DNA from: Butyrivibrio sp.
GTDB lineage: Bacteria > Bacillota > Clostridia > Lachnospirales > Lachnospiraceae
Direction: 5' to 3'
DNA length: 49,286 bases
NCBI RefSeq assembly: GCF_015056685.1
Contig: NZ_SVFW01000030.1
Coordinates: 1 to 49,286, forward strand
This document shows, piece after piece, positions 15,341-24,758 of this stretch. Position numbers and translations under genes: made by a program. The stretch's first letter is position 1; every line of letters begins with the position of its first letter. The notes under the pieces are model-generated. The model was not told the origin of the DNA, made no database searches, and saw only the letters and a list, made by a program, of their open reading frames with translations.

Positions 15341-17293
15341 ATGTACGAACAACTATTTACAGAGAAAAAAATTGGTACTGTTACTGCCCCAAACAGGCTT
15401 GTATTTGAGCCTATGGGCAACTATTATGCAGAACTCGACGGAAGCGTGTCCGAAAGAGATATAGCTTTTTATGCTGAAAGAGCAAAGGGCGGATGCGGAA
15501 TTGTTATGACAGAAGTTGCATCTGTCAACAGCAAGACTGGAAGAGGAAACCTCAGAAATCTTTGCACTGACGATGACAAGTTCATCCCTGGCTATAAGAA
15601 AATGGCTGACGAGATTCACAAGTATGGTTCTCTTTTATTTGTAGAGCTTTATCATCCGGGTTGTCAGGGAGTTGCTCCTATAAACGGAGGTTCTATGGCT
15701 TCTCCCAGTGGTCAGGAAAGCGAGCTGATCCACATGCCAAGCCACGAGATGACTGTTCAGGAGATCCATGACACAGTTAATGACTTTATTGAGGGTGCTG
15801 TGCGCATGCAGAAGGCCGGAGTTGATGGTGTTGTTCTTCACGCAGCTCACGGATATCTGCTTTGTGAATTCATTTCAACATACACAAATCACCGAACAGA
15901 TGAGTACGGTGGAAGCATCGAGAACAGAGTTCGAATTATTAAAGAGATCATTGATGGAATAAGAGAAAAATGCGGCGATTACCCTATTATCATCAGATAT
16001 TCTGCAGATGAATACATGCGCGAGATTGGTAAAGAAGGCGGAATGGTTCTTGATGATGCGATTGAAATGGCAAAGCTCTTTGAATCTTATGGAGTTGACG
16101 CTCTTGACGTATCTGCCGGCAACTATGAGACCATGAACTGGGCATGGGAGCCAACAGGCTTTGATGAAGGCTGGAAAATGCACAACGGAGAAGCTATTGC
16201 AAAGGCTGTTAATATCCCTGTTATTGCCTGCTCAGTTATCAGAAATCCTCAGGCCGCAGTTGACTTCCTGGACAAAGGTGTTTCTTTTGTCGGATCTGCA
16301 AGACAGTTCTTTGCTGACCCATTCTGGGGCGAAAAAGTAAAAAATGGTAATGTTAATGAGATCAGAAAATGTATCTCATGCCTGAACTGTATGGAATCTC
16401 TGATGGCTGCAAGTGAAGAAAACGGCATCCGCTGCCAGTGTACAGTAAATATCGAAGGTGGTGAGGAATGTCAGTATCTTCCTCTCAAAAAAGATGGAAA
16501 TGGAAGAAAGGTAGTAGTTCTCGGTGCCGGTCCTGCCGGACTTGAAGCTACAAGAGTCGCTGCTGAGCGTGGATTTAAGCCTGTAATTATCGAAAAAGGC
16601 CCCGCAATCGGTGGTCAGCTTAATCTTGCTAACAAGCCTCCAAAGAAAGACAAGATCACATGGCTTATTGACTATTATGATGCAATGATCAAAAAATATG
16701 GCATTGAAGTACGCCTTAACACTGAAGCTACAGCAGCTATGATAGAGAAAGAGAATCCATATAGAGTAATAAATGCTATAGGATCATCTCCTGTTCTTCC
16801 AAAAGCAATCCCTGGTCTTGACCAGAGCTATATCATAACTCCTCCGGATGTTCTTTCCGGAAAGGTTGATCTTACAGGTAAAAAGATCTGTGTAGTAGGT
16901 TCAGGTATGACAGGAATCGAAACTGCAGAATACCTTCAGGAAAAAGGAAATACTATAGAGCTCTATGAGATGGCTGATGATATCGGTCCAGGACTCTTTT
17001 TCCAGAACCTGATCGACGTAATGGGAAGACTTGCTCCGGGCGGGTGCAAATTCTTTGCAAAGCACCAGCTCCTAAGCGTTTCAGAGCATGAAGCTAAGTT
17101 TAAGGACCTTGAGCATGACACTGAGGTAACAGCTTCATTTGATAACATCGTTATTTCTTTAGGAACCAGATCTAACGCGTTGCCTGATTCTATAGCTTCT
17201 ATTTCAGATATCATCACTATAGGTGATGCTGAAAAAGCCGGAAGGATCAGACATGCAATAGAAGGCGGCTACAAAGCTGCACTCTCACTTTAA
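15341..17293 (+). CDS. NADH:flavin oxidoreductase (old yellow enzyme, Fe-S type), MerR-controlled
   Basis: 650 residues, paralogue of the gene at 11733 with the same order: FMN TIM barrel with VVLHAAHGYLLCEFISTYTN and EYGGS, a Cys cluster (CISCLNC, later RCQC) for 4Fe-4S, then an FAD/NAD(P)H module (VVVLGAGPAGLEAT, ICVVGSGMTGIETA). It should reduce an activated double bond; substrate unknown. The active-site loop differs (HAAHGYL for HGAHGYL) and the barrel has an insertion near DEYMREIGKEGG, so the two paralogues probably differ in substrate. The start at 15341 is seven bases after AGGAGG; an in-frame ATG at 15335 is too close. Expression is probably activated by the adjacent MerR regulator. 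Confidence 0.93.
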   Translation: MYEQLFTEKKIGTVTAPNRLVFEPMGNYYAELDGSVSERDIAFYAERAKGGCGIVMTEVASVNSKTGRGNLRNLCTDDDKFIPGYKKMADEIHKYGSLLFVELYHPGCQGVAPINGGSMASPSGQESELIHMPSHEMTVQEIHDTVNDFIEGAVRMQKAGVDGVVLHAAHGYLLCEFISTYTNHRTDEYGGSIENRVRIIKEIIDGIREKCGDYPIIIRYSADEYMREIGKEGGMVLDDAIEMAKLFESYGVDALDVSAGNYETMNWAWEPTGFDEGWKMHNGEAIAKAVNIPVIACSVIRNPQAAVDFLDKGVSFVGSARQFFADPFWGEKVKNGNVNEIRKCISCLNCMESLMAASEENGIRCQCTVNIEGGEECQYLPLKKDGNGRKVVVLGAGPAGLEATRVAAERGFKPVIIEKGPAIGGQLNLANKPPKKDKITWLIDYYDAMIKKYGIEVRLNTEATAAMIEKENPYRVINAIGSSPVLPKAIPGLDQSYIITPPDVLSGKVDLTGKKICVVGSGMTGIETAEYLQEKGNTIELYEMADDIGPGLFFQNLIDVMGRLAPGGCKFFAKHQLLSVSEHEAKFKDLEHDTEVTASFDNIVISLGTRSNALPDSIASISDIITIGDAEKAGRIRHAIEGGYKAALSL

Positions 17294-17298
17294 TATTA

Positions 17299-17340
17299 AA
17301 TCCCCTGCACCCTTACCTACCCAGTGCAGGGGATTTTTTT
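17299..17340 (+). terminator. Terminator of the second reductase gene
   Basis: A perfect 12-bp stem AATCCCCTGCAC / GTGCAGGGGATT with a 13-base loop is followed by seven T residues, six bases after the stop codon. Confidence 0.92.
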
Positions 17341-17367
17341 GCATGATGAAATTACTATCAACTACAA

Positions 17368-19164
17368 TTAGCTGCCGTTCCCCGCTTTTAGCTTTTGCTT
17401 ATTCTCATACATCTCTTTATCGGCGCGGTCAAAAACATCGGAAACGAAGTTGTCATTTTTCATGTCATATTCTGCAATGCCTGATGCCAGAACTGGTCCT
17501 GACCCTGTCTTTTGATTATCAAGGGCTTGACCACGCAGCTTCTCCATTAATTCATTTTTTGATGAATAATCACTTCCACGGAGGAATACCACGAATTCAT
17601 CGCCTCCAATTCGGAACACAGGGCTGTGAACAAATATATTGCATAGAAGTTTTGCGGAAGCTTTTATATACTCATCTCCTGCCGCATGACCCTGGGTATC
17701 ATTTATCTTTTTCAGATTATTGGCGTCGCAGACAATCAACGCATAAGAAAGATAGTCCAATCCATTGTCCATGTTAACCTGTACAGATTCTTCAAGCTCT
17801 CTGTATGCAGTCTTATTTTTGATTCCTGTAAGCTCATCACGTCTTGCAAGTTCTTTTTCAGTTTTTAATGCTTTAATATGCTGCTTCTCTCTTTTTATTT
17901 CCTCGTCAATATTCTCGATACCAATAATGAAATGAGTTCCATCACTGGTTTTGCGCGCAGTCATTCTGACATATTTAGTTTTTCCTGATACTATGAGGCG
18001 GTATTCTAAACTACAGACTTTATGACTATCAAGAACTGAAAGCATGCTGTCCTTATCCATAAATTCCTTAAGCATCTCCTGATCCTGCTTATGGACAATC
18101 TTTGGAATATTAGAAAAAGACTCAGCATAGAAATCATCGCCTGATTGATTGACCTGAAGTTGCCCGTATATGTTGTTTACTGCATAGCTGACATAAGATG
18201 AATCTGCTATATTTACATAATAAATATCATCGTAGTTGGAAGCCAGGCCTTCTGCAATCTGTGTGAACGTAACTGTTTTCTTTTGGCTCTCCTTCTGCTT
18301 TTTCTCCGCATCAAGCTCATCTTCTATATCTTTTACGAAAAAGATAAGATACTTCTTATCACTTGTACGCATTACCGTAAAAAGAGTAAACCTCGGCTCT
18401 CCAAAAGAAATCACTCGATATTTAAACGAAAATGAACGTCTTCCTTCAAGATTTTTAAGCATTGTCTCCATGTCGTAGAATCCCGCTGCGTACTCTCTGT
18501 CGTCAGCATATACATGTTCTTCAGCCATCTTCTTTACTTCGCTAAAAAAATCCTTTCCCTCAACTGGGATATTTAGAGACTTGAATTTCTGACTTTTTGC
18601 AAACTCCAAAAATTCTCCGGTTTCAATATCGATGTAGTATATTACTTCATAATCCTCTGCCATTGTTGAGGCAATATGGTCATGTATTTCTTTTTCTTCT
18701 TTTTCACCGGCTTCAATAAAAGTATGAACAAGACATATTCCAACGATAAGTCCCATAGCATAATATGGATAGTAAGTAAAATAAACCTGCAAGAAGGTAA
18801 AGACGCAGATTACAATACTTGTAATGGCTGCCGTCATATATTTGATTTTTTTACGGCCGCCTGATCTTAATGCAACTATGTAGCGAGCCCATGTAAGCAT
18901 AGTTGCCAGCATAAATATGAAATAAAATACAGTGGCTGAATATAAAAACGGAAAAATTCCTGGAATACCACGATACTCATATAAAATTCCCCATAATATG
19001 TCCGACAAAAAATAGAAATTGGCAGCGAGCGTAAAATGACCGTACCTAAAATAGGCCAGTCTTTTATCCTGATTTCCAACCCGGAAGCGAACATTCCTAA
19101 GCGCATCCCAATTCAGTATTGTATTTAATATCAGTGCTAATGCAGCAACTGTAGAGTAAAGCAT
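17368..19164 (-). CDS. Membrane diguanylate cyclase (GGDEF)
   Basis: About 598 residues. The N-terminal 170 residues form some six membrane helices; two PAS-like sensor regions follow (about 190-300 and 310-430), each containing EYRLI/KYRVI-type strands, joined by a coiled coil to a C-terminal GGDEF domain. Active-site features are DANNLKKINDTQGH and an intact FRIGGDEFVVF, so it should make cyclic di-GMP. The RxxD inhibitory site before GGDEF is absent (reads VHSPVF). The start is uncertain: ATG 19164 is used; a TTG at 19176 is only two bases from GGAGG. It is divergent from a second GGDEF gene. Confidence 0.88.
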   Translation of the reverse strand: MLYSTVAALALILNTILNWDALRNVRFRVGNQDKRLAYFRYGHFTLAANFYFLSDILWGILYEYRGIPGIFPFLYSATVFYFIFMLATMLTWARYIVALRSGGRKKIKYMTAAITSIVICVFTFLQVYFTYYPYYAMGLIVGICLVHTFIEAGEKEEKEIHDHIASTMAEDYEVIYYIDIETGEFLEFAKSQKFKSLNIPVEGKDFFSEVKKMAEEHVYADDREYAAGFYDMETMLKNLEGRRSFSFKYRVISFGEPRFTLFTVMRTSDKKYLIFFVKDIEDELDAEKKQKESQKKTVTFTQIAEGLASNYDDIYYVNIADSSYVSYAVNNIYGQLQVNQSGDDFYAESFSNIPKIVHKQDQEMLKEFMDKDSMLSVLDSHKVCSLEYRLIVSGKTKYVRMTARKTSDGTHFIIGIENIDEEIKREKQHIKALKTEKELARRDELTGIKNKTAYRELEESVQVNMDNGLDYLSYALIVCDANNLKKINDTQGHAAGDEYIKASAKLLCNIFVHSPVFRIGGDEFVVFLRGSDYSSKNELMEKLRGQALDNQKTGSGPVLASGIAEYDMKNDNFVSDVFDRADKEMYENKQKLKAGNGS

Positions 19165-19397
19165 CCGGACTTCCAATGCCTCCTGTCATAAAAACGCATT
19201 ATTATCTAATGTATATTTTAACGTAATTTAGTCTATAATTGGAGATGTTAACGCTAAAAAAAAACTAAAATAATGTAATAAAAGAGCTACCACTTGCTAA
19301 ATTCTCTTTTAGCATGCCAAAAGGTCCCAAAAAGTAGTATTATTAATGTATGTAATATAGTTATCATTTTGACTTGTAAACGATTAAAGGAGCATGG

Positions 19398-20858
19398 ATG
19401 AATACCAACGATGCAGTCAATAGCATTACCAAGGGTATAGGACAATTTAACGCTGAAGCCAGTGTCGTAGTAGACGATGCTTCTCCTTTATTTGACATAT
19501 CTGCATATCCTGAGGATCAGCATGAACTCTTAATTGAGTGCAACAGACGAATTGAAGAGGCTAACAGCAAATACCGTATAGCCAGATATAAAGAGGATAT
19601 ATTTGCCAAGGGATTAAAAGCCGGTATGTACTTCTGTACCTTTGATCGCAACGAAAACCTGCTGAGTTTTGAATTCAACGATGAGACCAGGCAAATGTTG
19701 GGCTACGATGGAATCGAAGATCTTCCCAATGAGTTCGACAGTTGGGTCAAAACTCTTGTTCCGCAGGAGCGCGATGACATCGTTAAATTATTCTGGGATT
19801 CAATCCGCATTCACCGCGATCTTCCTGATATTACTCACGCAACCTATCGCATGCAAAAGAAAGATGGCAGCATCATCTGGGTTACCGGTGCCGGAAGATT
19901 CATAAGACGCCCCGATGATGGCTCTTTGGAAATCTATATGGGATGCTATCGCGATATTACTGCCCACAAAGCACTCAAAGAACATGTAAAAATAATAGAG
20001 GCCTTGGGCAGTATCTTCAACTTTTCTTTATATATTGATGTCAGCGATATGAGTTATCATATGATCAGCACCAATGAATATGTTGAGAAGGTTCCAAAAG
20101 ATCCGGACGCTTTCAAATTTTTAAAAGCAAATGTTGCCTCCTCAGTTGCAGAGAGTTTCCACCAAAGTCTGTATGACTGGCTTGATAAGGATAACATCCT
20201 TGCCGCTATCAATGAGCATGAATCTACAACAATGGAGTTTTACAGCGAAAGTGCTCATCGCTGGTTCAATGGCGTTTTCATGATAGGTGATCGAAATGAA
20301 GATGGCAGCATATCACACATTGTCTATGGTTGCGTGGATACAACAGATGCCAAGCTGCAAAATCTGGAACAGCAGAAAATAATATCAGAATTCGAGTCAG
20401 AAATATATATAGATTCTCTATCCAAGGTTCGAAACAGAAAGTTTTTGGATGATAAACTCATCTTTAAACCCTGTAAAGCCGTGGTCATGGGTGATATCGA
20501 TTTATTTAAAGAAGTCAATGACACTGCCGGTCATCAGAGCGGTGATGAAGCCATCGCAAAAGTCGCAAATATTATGGAGCATTCCGTACGAAAAGATGAC
20601 GTAGTCATCCGTTATGGCGGCGATGAATTTATGATGGTCTTCTTTGATATCACTAAACAGGACCTGGAAAATAAGCTTTTACAATTAAAAGAGGCTTTAA
20701 AAGATGTTACTATCGATAATAATCCAGAAATCCGTATAACCATGAGTTTCGGGGGTGCCTTCGGAACTGAGCTTGTAGGCAACCTGATCAAAGCTGCAGA
20801 TAAGGCACTCTATGAATCTAAAAAGGTTCGAAATACATATACCGTGATTGAAATATAA
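19398..20858 (+). CDS. PAS-GGDEF diguanylate cyclase, soluble
   Basis: 486 residues without membrane helices. A PAS_3-type domain lies at about 70-195 (NDETRQMLGYDG to YMGCYRDITAHK), a second PAS-like region at about 200-325, then a GGDEF domain to the end. GDIDLFKEVNDTAGH and VIRYGGDEFMMVF are intact, and an RxxD inhibitory site (RKDD) is five residues before GGDEF, so the enzyme should make cyclic di-GMP with product inhibition. GGAG is five bases before ATG. It is divergent from the membrane GGDEF gene; different sensors and I-site state suggest separate inputs to one signal pool. Confidence 0.9.
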   Translation: MNTNDAVNSITKGIGQFNAEASVVVDDASPLFDISAYPEDQHELLIECNRRIEEANSKYRIARYKEDIFAKGLKAGMYFCTFDRNENLLSFEFNDETRQMLGYDGIEDLPNEFDSWVKTLVPQERDDIVKLFWDSIRIHRDLPDITHATYRMQKKDGSIIWVTGAGRFIRRPDDGSLEIYMGCYRDITAHKALKEHVKIIEALGSIFNFSLYIDVSDMSYHMISTNEYVEKVPKDPDAFKFLKANVASSVAESFHQSLYDWLDKDNILAAINEHESTTMEFYSESAHRWFNGVFMIGDRNEDGSISHIVYGCVDTTDAKLQNLEQQKIISEFESEIYIDSLSKVRNRKFLDDKLIFKPCKAVVMGDIDLFKEVNDTAGHQSGDEAIAKVANIMEHSVRKDDVVIRYGGDEFMMVFFDITKQDLENKLLQLKEALKDVTIDNNPEIRITMSFGGAFGTELVGNLIKAADKALYESKKVRNTYTVIEI

Positions 20859-20887
20859 GAGAAAGACATTATTATATATAAATAAGT

Positions 20888-20921
20888 CCCCTGACTCTAA
20901 TTGTATTTTTAGAGCCAGGGG
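20888..20921. terminator. Convergent terminator hairpin
   Basis: CCCCTGACTCTAA (20888-20900) pairs with TTAGAGCCAGGGG (20909-20921) with one wobble. It lies between two convergent genes. Neither side has a long T-run, so efficiency is uncertain, but position and stem strength fit a shared terminator. Confidence 0.65.
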
Positions 20922-20940
20922 GCAGTGTTCCTCTGTTTTA

Positions 20941-23900
20941 TTAGATTAACTGACCTATTTCAATAAGCTGCTTTAAGTACAGCAGACCTATAAATCCGTT
21001 CTTATCAACGTATTTTGAAAGATCTGTTCCCTTTGGTATGATCAGCCTTGTGAGCTTTCCCTTATACATAAAGTATAATTCAATGTCAGCATCCACACCA
21101 TTTAATGTCTTTAAAAGGCTTGGTGTAAGATAATCAAGTTTTCCAAGATTTATACCAATTCTTCCTGTATCAGTAACAAATACCTTGTCTGTGATCTGAT
21201 TGCCCTGTCCATCAACGATGGAATCGCTGATATATCTGCCAATCTTTATATCTCCACTCAGATTGTCCTTTTGTAATAAAGAAATGGCGCCAGGAGTAGC
21301 ATTCCCTGATGTGCTGTCTTTATTGATCTTCTTTAATGTATCAGCATTTATCTTGTCTAAAAGTTCCAGAGCATCATCCAGGTCTTCTTTTACTTCCTTC
21401 TCGGTTTCAACATAGTCCCTTACAGTAGTTCCGTCATCTTCAATAGGCTCATCAATCTCATCCCAGAAATCATCGTCATCTTCATAGTCCTCATACCAGT
21501 CGTCGTCATAATCCTCATCGTCATCATCACCGACATAATTCCAACGGGCATAAAGCTTATAGATGCCTGTGAAATCTGAATCTGCTGTGACTAATGTTCC
21601 TCCGTCAGGAGCAGTATACCATCCTGCAAATTCATAGTCTTCCATAGACGGTGTTATAAGTTTTCCTGCCTTAAACTGCTCAACTGTAAGAGTATTTCTG
21701 ACAATTTCATAATCGTCTCCCATGTAGAGATTAATTGTATGGAACTGCCACTTTGAATCATTTGGAATATTGTTGTCCTGGGTCATTGATAGCTGCACTT
21801 CAGCAAAAGCGCTTATAAGTTGCTTAGAAGCAAAACTCATAATTGAGCTCTTATTAAAGCCCGGAAGAGTATTTATAACATCCAAAATGGCTGCAGGGGA
21901 ATTCATCGTTCCAGTAATTCCATTAAACCCCATAATGTACAGGGATGTAGCGGATGTAACATCTGTAATACTTGCTATTGTTTTCTGGCCCTCAGCAACT
22001 ATAGGAGTTGCAAGAATCCTCGATAGAATAGGATATTTCCAGGAATTCTGATTGCTCGCTTCTACAATGGCTCCCCATAAAGCGTCATTGAGGTAGTTCT
22101 CAAATATACTGCTCTTCAGCAGTTCCTGATATTTTGCTCGCTTTTCTGTCTGAACAGCCCCTTCGTCGCCTCTTGCAAATGCCTGCTGGGCATCAATGGC
22201 AATATTCATTCCGGTTGATGTTGGATCTTTTTCATCAATAGGTTTTGATAGCGCATTTACAAGTGCATTGGATAAAAGAGTAACTACTTCCTTTTGAATT
22301 GGTGAACTCTTGTAATTACTTTCCTTCCATCCATCAACATTAAGATAATTGTTAATGGCTGTAACCATCTTATTAACACCACCGGAAAGGGCAGTAAGAT
22401 TTACCTTAAGAGTACCTCTCTCTTCAGCAGTGCTGTCTTTTATAGAAATATCATACTTTATAATGCTGTCTTCACTGCCGTCACTTGTTCTATTTGCAGT
22501 AATCGAAATAGGAATCTCAAATAAAGTAAAATCAGTAGCAAACTTATAATTCTTTCTGGCTAGCTCGATGCTCTGATCAAGGGCATAATCCCCCAGTGAA
22601 TCCTCGGTGTACTTTATCATATTCTTAAGGTACGCCTCAGTTCCTCCCGGAGTCTCTGTTATAGAGTAAGCTATCTCTCTTGCGAAATAATCAATAAACG
22701 ATCCTATGCTTTCCTGCCTGATTCCAGACTTATCATAGCTGTAATCCTGCATACTACCCTGATAATCATCGTCAAATTTTTTTACAGTACCACCTGTTGA
22801 AACACTCCAGTTGGCGGTGTCCACATCCCCAAAATCCTTGTCTATGAATGACGTATCGATTGAGAAATTGTACACCGCATCTTTTCCGCTACCTGTTATA
22901 TCAATATTTACCTGCCTCCAGGCAACCGGGTAAGCACAAAGAGCTGCTGTCTGAATGTCGTAGAGAACATTTCCGCTTTCAGATACGTACTTTGCAATAT
23001 CATTTGCGTGAGAATGTCCTGTAAGGACTGCAGACATACCGGCATCAGCCAGGGCAGCTGAAACCTGCTCATGGTTACCTATGATATATTCTGACATGTA
23101 CGCTTGAGTAACCTTAGTATCTATAGAGCAGTGCGGAATTATTGAATGATGGCACATTCCGAGAACAAGATTTCCTTTCTCTTTAGCCGCCTGAGTCTGC
23201 TCAACCACCCACTTCAAAAGACCATCAGAAACGAATCCCGCAGTTTTCTGTGCGTTTCCATATCTTGAGTTAACTAGATCCTCATAGCTGTAGATGCCTG
23301 TATCCATGACTACAAGCGTAACTCCGTCCGCTATTTCCGTAGCATAGGAAAGTCCGCCGTGATTTTGTGCAATAGATGGATCATCACCCTGAGGATTATA
23401 GACTGTTCTTGTTCCACCCTCACAGTGATCATTTTCTCCGTATCCAAGTCCCGCAAATACTGTTTTGAAGTCTTCCGGTCCAATTCGCTGAGCCTTGGCA
23501 ATCTCCTCTGGCGTCAAATCAGCAGCATAAGAATTATTGATGTCATGGTTTCCGTTGACAACATAGATGCCAACATCCTCCATGCCCTCTTTGCTCTTTA
23601 ACGCATTCAGTTTATCTGCAAGAGCCTGAGCTCCCGAGTATTCACCATTACTTGTAAGATCGCCGCAGATCAAAAGACAATCCGGATCAAATTCAGTAAC
23701 CTGATCCAGTGAGACATTGATGATGCTGTCAATTTCTTCCAGCATTCTCATTTCAGTTACGGCTGTTGTATCCATGTTCTGAATACCATTGCCCTGCTTC
23801 TGATCATTAGAAACATAATGGGTATCAGACAGGATTGCAATTGAAATATGCTGTGTTGCAGGCTGACCATTATCCAGTTCCTCAGAAGGACCTGCTTTTA

Positions 23901-24627
23901 CAAGCTGCTGAGGCTGAGCAGTCTCGCCACCACTAGAATCTGACGTAGCTGCTTCAGTCGTTGTAGTTTCTGGTGTTTCTGGTGTCTCTGTTTCAGTGGT
24001 AGTATCAGGAGTAGCAGCCGTTCCTAGCGTCATCATCCTTGGGGCCGCACTTCTGAGCATCATAGTAGTTACAGGTGTATCGCCTTCACCTGCTTCATCG
24101 GTAGCTACATTCTCTAGGCCAGGCTGGACTTCACTTACATCCAGCTCAACTGTATCTTTTTCCACTACTTCCTGAATGTCTGTCTTCTCTTCGCTCTTTA
24201 CTTCTTCAGGCGCAGTTTCGCTTGTTTCTTCAGACTCTATTTCTTCGGACTTCTTTTCACCTGTCTCTTCGTCCTTTATTTCTTCGGACGCCTTATTGTC
24301 TGTATCTTCATCCTTTATCTCTTCAGCTTTATTCTCTTCAACAGACTTATCATCTGAACCTGCATCTTTATTTTCAGGCAGAGTATCATTTTGCTCAGCT
24401 GGAATGATATTCTCAATATTACTTACATTTTCATCCTGTTCATCGGCAGAATCATCCTGCTTTTCTTCATCATCAGATGGGCCGTTGTCCTCATCCACAT
24501 CACCTATGTTATCTTCATTATTATCTTCATCCACATCATTGGCATATCCGACAACAGAAGCTCCTATGAACATTCCCCAGGACACTGCCACCGCCATAGT
24601 CATTTTTGCAGCTGTTTTTTTCTTCAT
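20941..24627 (-). CDS. Large secreted metallophosphoesterase
   Basis: 1228 residues. A signal peptide (KKKTAAKMTMAVAVSW onward) is followed by a long Asp/Glu/Lys-rich region with imperfect SEEIKDEET-like repeats and a Thr-rich linker. A calcineurin-like phosphoesterase domain (about 265-560) has all metal motifs: AILSDTHYV, ICGDLTSNGE, VVNGNHDINN, CHHSIIPH and TGHSHAND. An uncharacterised helical region follows, then one InlB B-type repeat (FAGWYTAPDGGTLV to LYARW), a very acidic stretch (GDDDDEDYDDDW) and a C-terminal domain. It should hydrolyse phosphoesters at the cell surface; substrate unknown. ATG 24627 follows AAAGGG by seven bases. The ribosome site has a mirror copy upstream. Confidence 0.88.
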   Translation of the reverse strand: MKKKTAAKMTMAVAVSWGMFIGASVVGYANDVDEDNNEDNIGDVDEDNGPSDDEEKQDDSADEQDENVSNIENIIPAEQNDTLPENKDAGSDDKSVEENKAEEIKDEDTDNKASEEIKDEETGEKKSEEIESEETSETAPEEVKSEEKTDIQEVVEKDTVELDVSEVQPGLENVATDEAGEGDTPVTTMMLRSAAPRMMTLGTAATPDTTTETETPETPETTTTEAATSDSSGGETAQPQQLVKAGPSEELDNGQPATQHISIAILSDTHYVSNDQKQGNGIQNMDTTAVTEMRMLEEIDSIINVSLDQVTEFDPDCLLICGDLTSNGEYSGAQALADKLNALKSKEGMEDVGIYVVNGNHDINNSYAADLTPEEIAKAQRIGPEDFKTVFAGLGYGENDHCEGGTRTVYNPQGDDPSIAQNHGGLSYATEIADGVTLVVMDTGIYSYEDLVNSRYGNAQKTAGFVSDGLLKWVVEQTQAAKEKGNLVLGMCHHSIIPHCSIDTKVTQAYMSEYIIGNHEQVSAALADAGMSAVLTGHSHANDIAKYVSESGNVLYDIQTAALCAYPVAWRQVNIDITGSGKDAVYNFSIDTSFIDKDFGDVDTANWSVSTGGTVKKFDDDYQGSMQDYSYDKSGIRQESIGSFIDYFAREIAYSITETPGGTEAYLKNMIKYTEDSLGDYALDQSIELARKNYKFATDFTLFEIPISITANRTSDGSEDSIIKYDISIKDSTAEERGTLKVNLTALSGGVNKMVTAINNYLNVDGWKESNYKSSPIQKEVVTLLSNALVNALSKPIDEKDPTSTGMNIAIDAQQAFARGDEGAVQTEKRAKYQELLKSSIFENYLNDALWGAIVEASNQNSWKYPILSRILATPIVAEGQKTIASITDVTSATSLYIMGFNGITGTMNSPAAILDVINTLPGFNKSSIMSFASKQLISAFAEVQLSMTQDNNIPNDSKWQFHTINLYMGDDYEIVRNTLTVEQFKAGKLITPSMEDYEFAGWYTAPDGGTLVTADSDFTGIYKLYARWNYVGDDDDEDYDDDWYEDYEDDDDFWDEIDEPIEDDGTTVRDYVETEKEVKEDLDDALELLDKINADTLKKINKDSTSGNATPGAISLLQKDNLSGDIKIGRYISDSIVDGQGNQITDKVFVTDTGRIGINLGKLDYLTPSLLKTLNGVDADIELYFMYKGKLTRLIIPKGTDLSKYVDKNGFIGLLYLKQLIEIGQLI

Positions 24628-24705
24628 AAGCAATCCCTTTCATACAAAATCAATAGCACATACCCATCAAAAATATTATCGACTTTTAGAAAGGGATTAC
24701 TTATG
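24625..24705 (-). promoter_or_regulatory. Inverted repeat that would mask the phosphoesterase ribosome site
   Basis: CATAAGCAATCCCTTTC (24625-24641) and GAAAGGGATTACTTATG (24689-24705) are complementary at 16 of 17 positions, the exception being a G-U pair in the minus-strand RNA. The proximal arm is exactly the Shine-Dalgarno site and ATG of the gene; the loop is 47 bases. If transcription starts upstream of 24705, the RNA could fold to hide the ribosome site. Confidence 0.55.
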
Positions 24706-24758
24706 TTTAATTAATTAAATATTTCTTAAATACGATCAGTTGGAAATATACATTGGCA

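Noticed and set aside
20859..20940. Cyclic di-GMP riboswitch near the GGDEF genes
   Set aside because: Only a convergent terminator hairpin is present; no GEMM consensus.
24176..24718. 180-codon Ser-rich plus-strand frame
   Set aside because: It is the antisense of the Glu/Asp-rich repeats of the phosphoesterase; poly-Ser is the expected complement.
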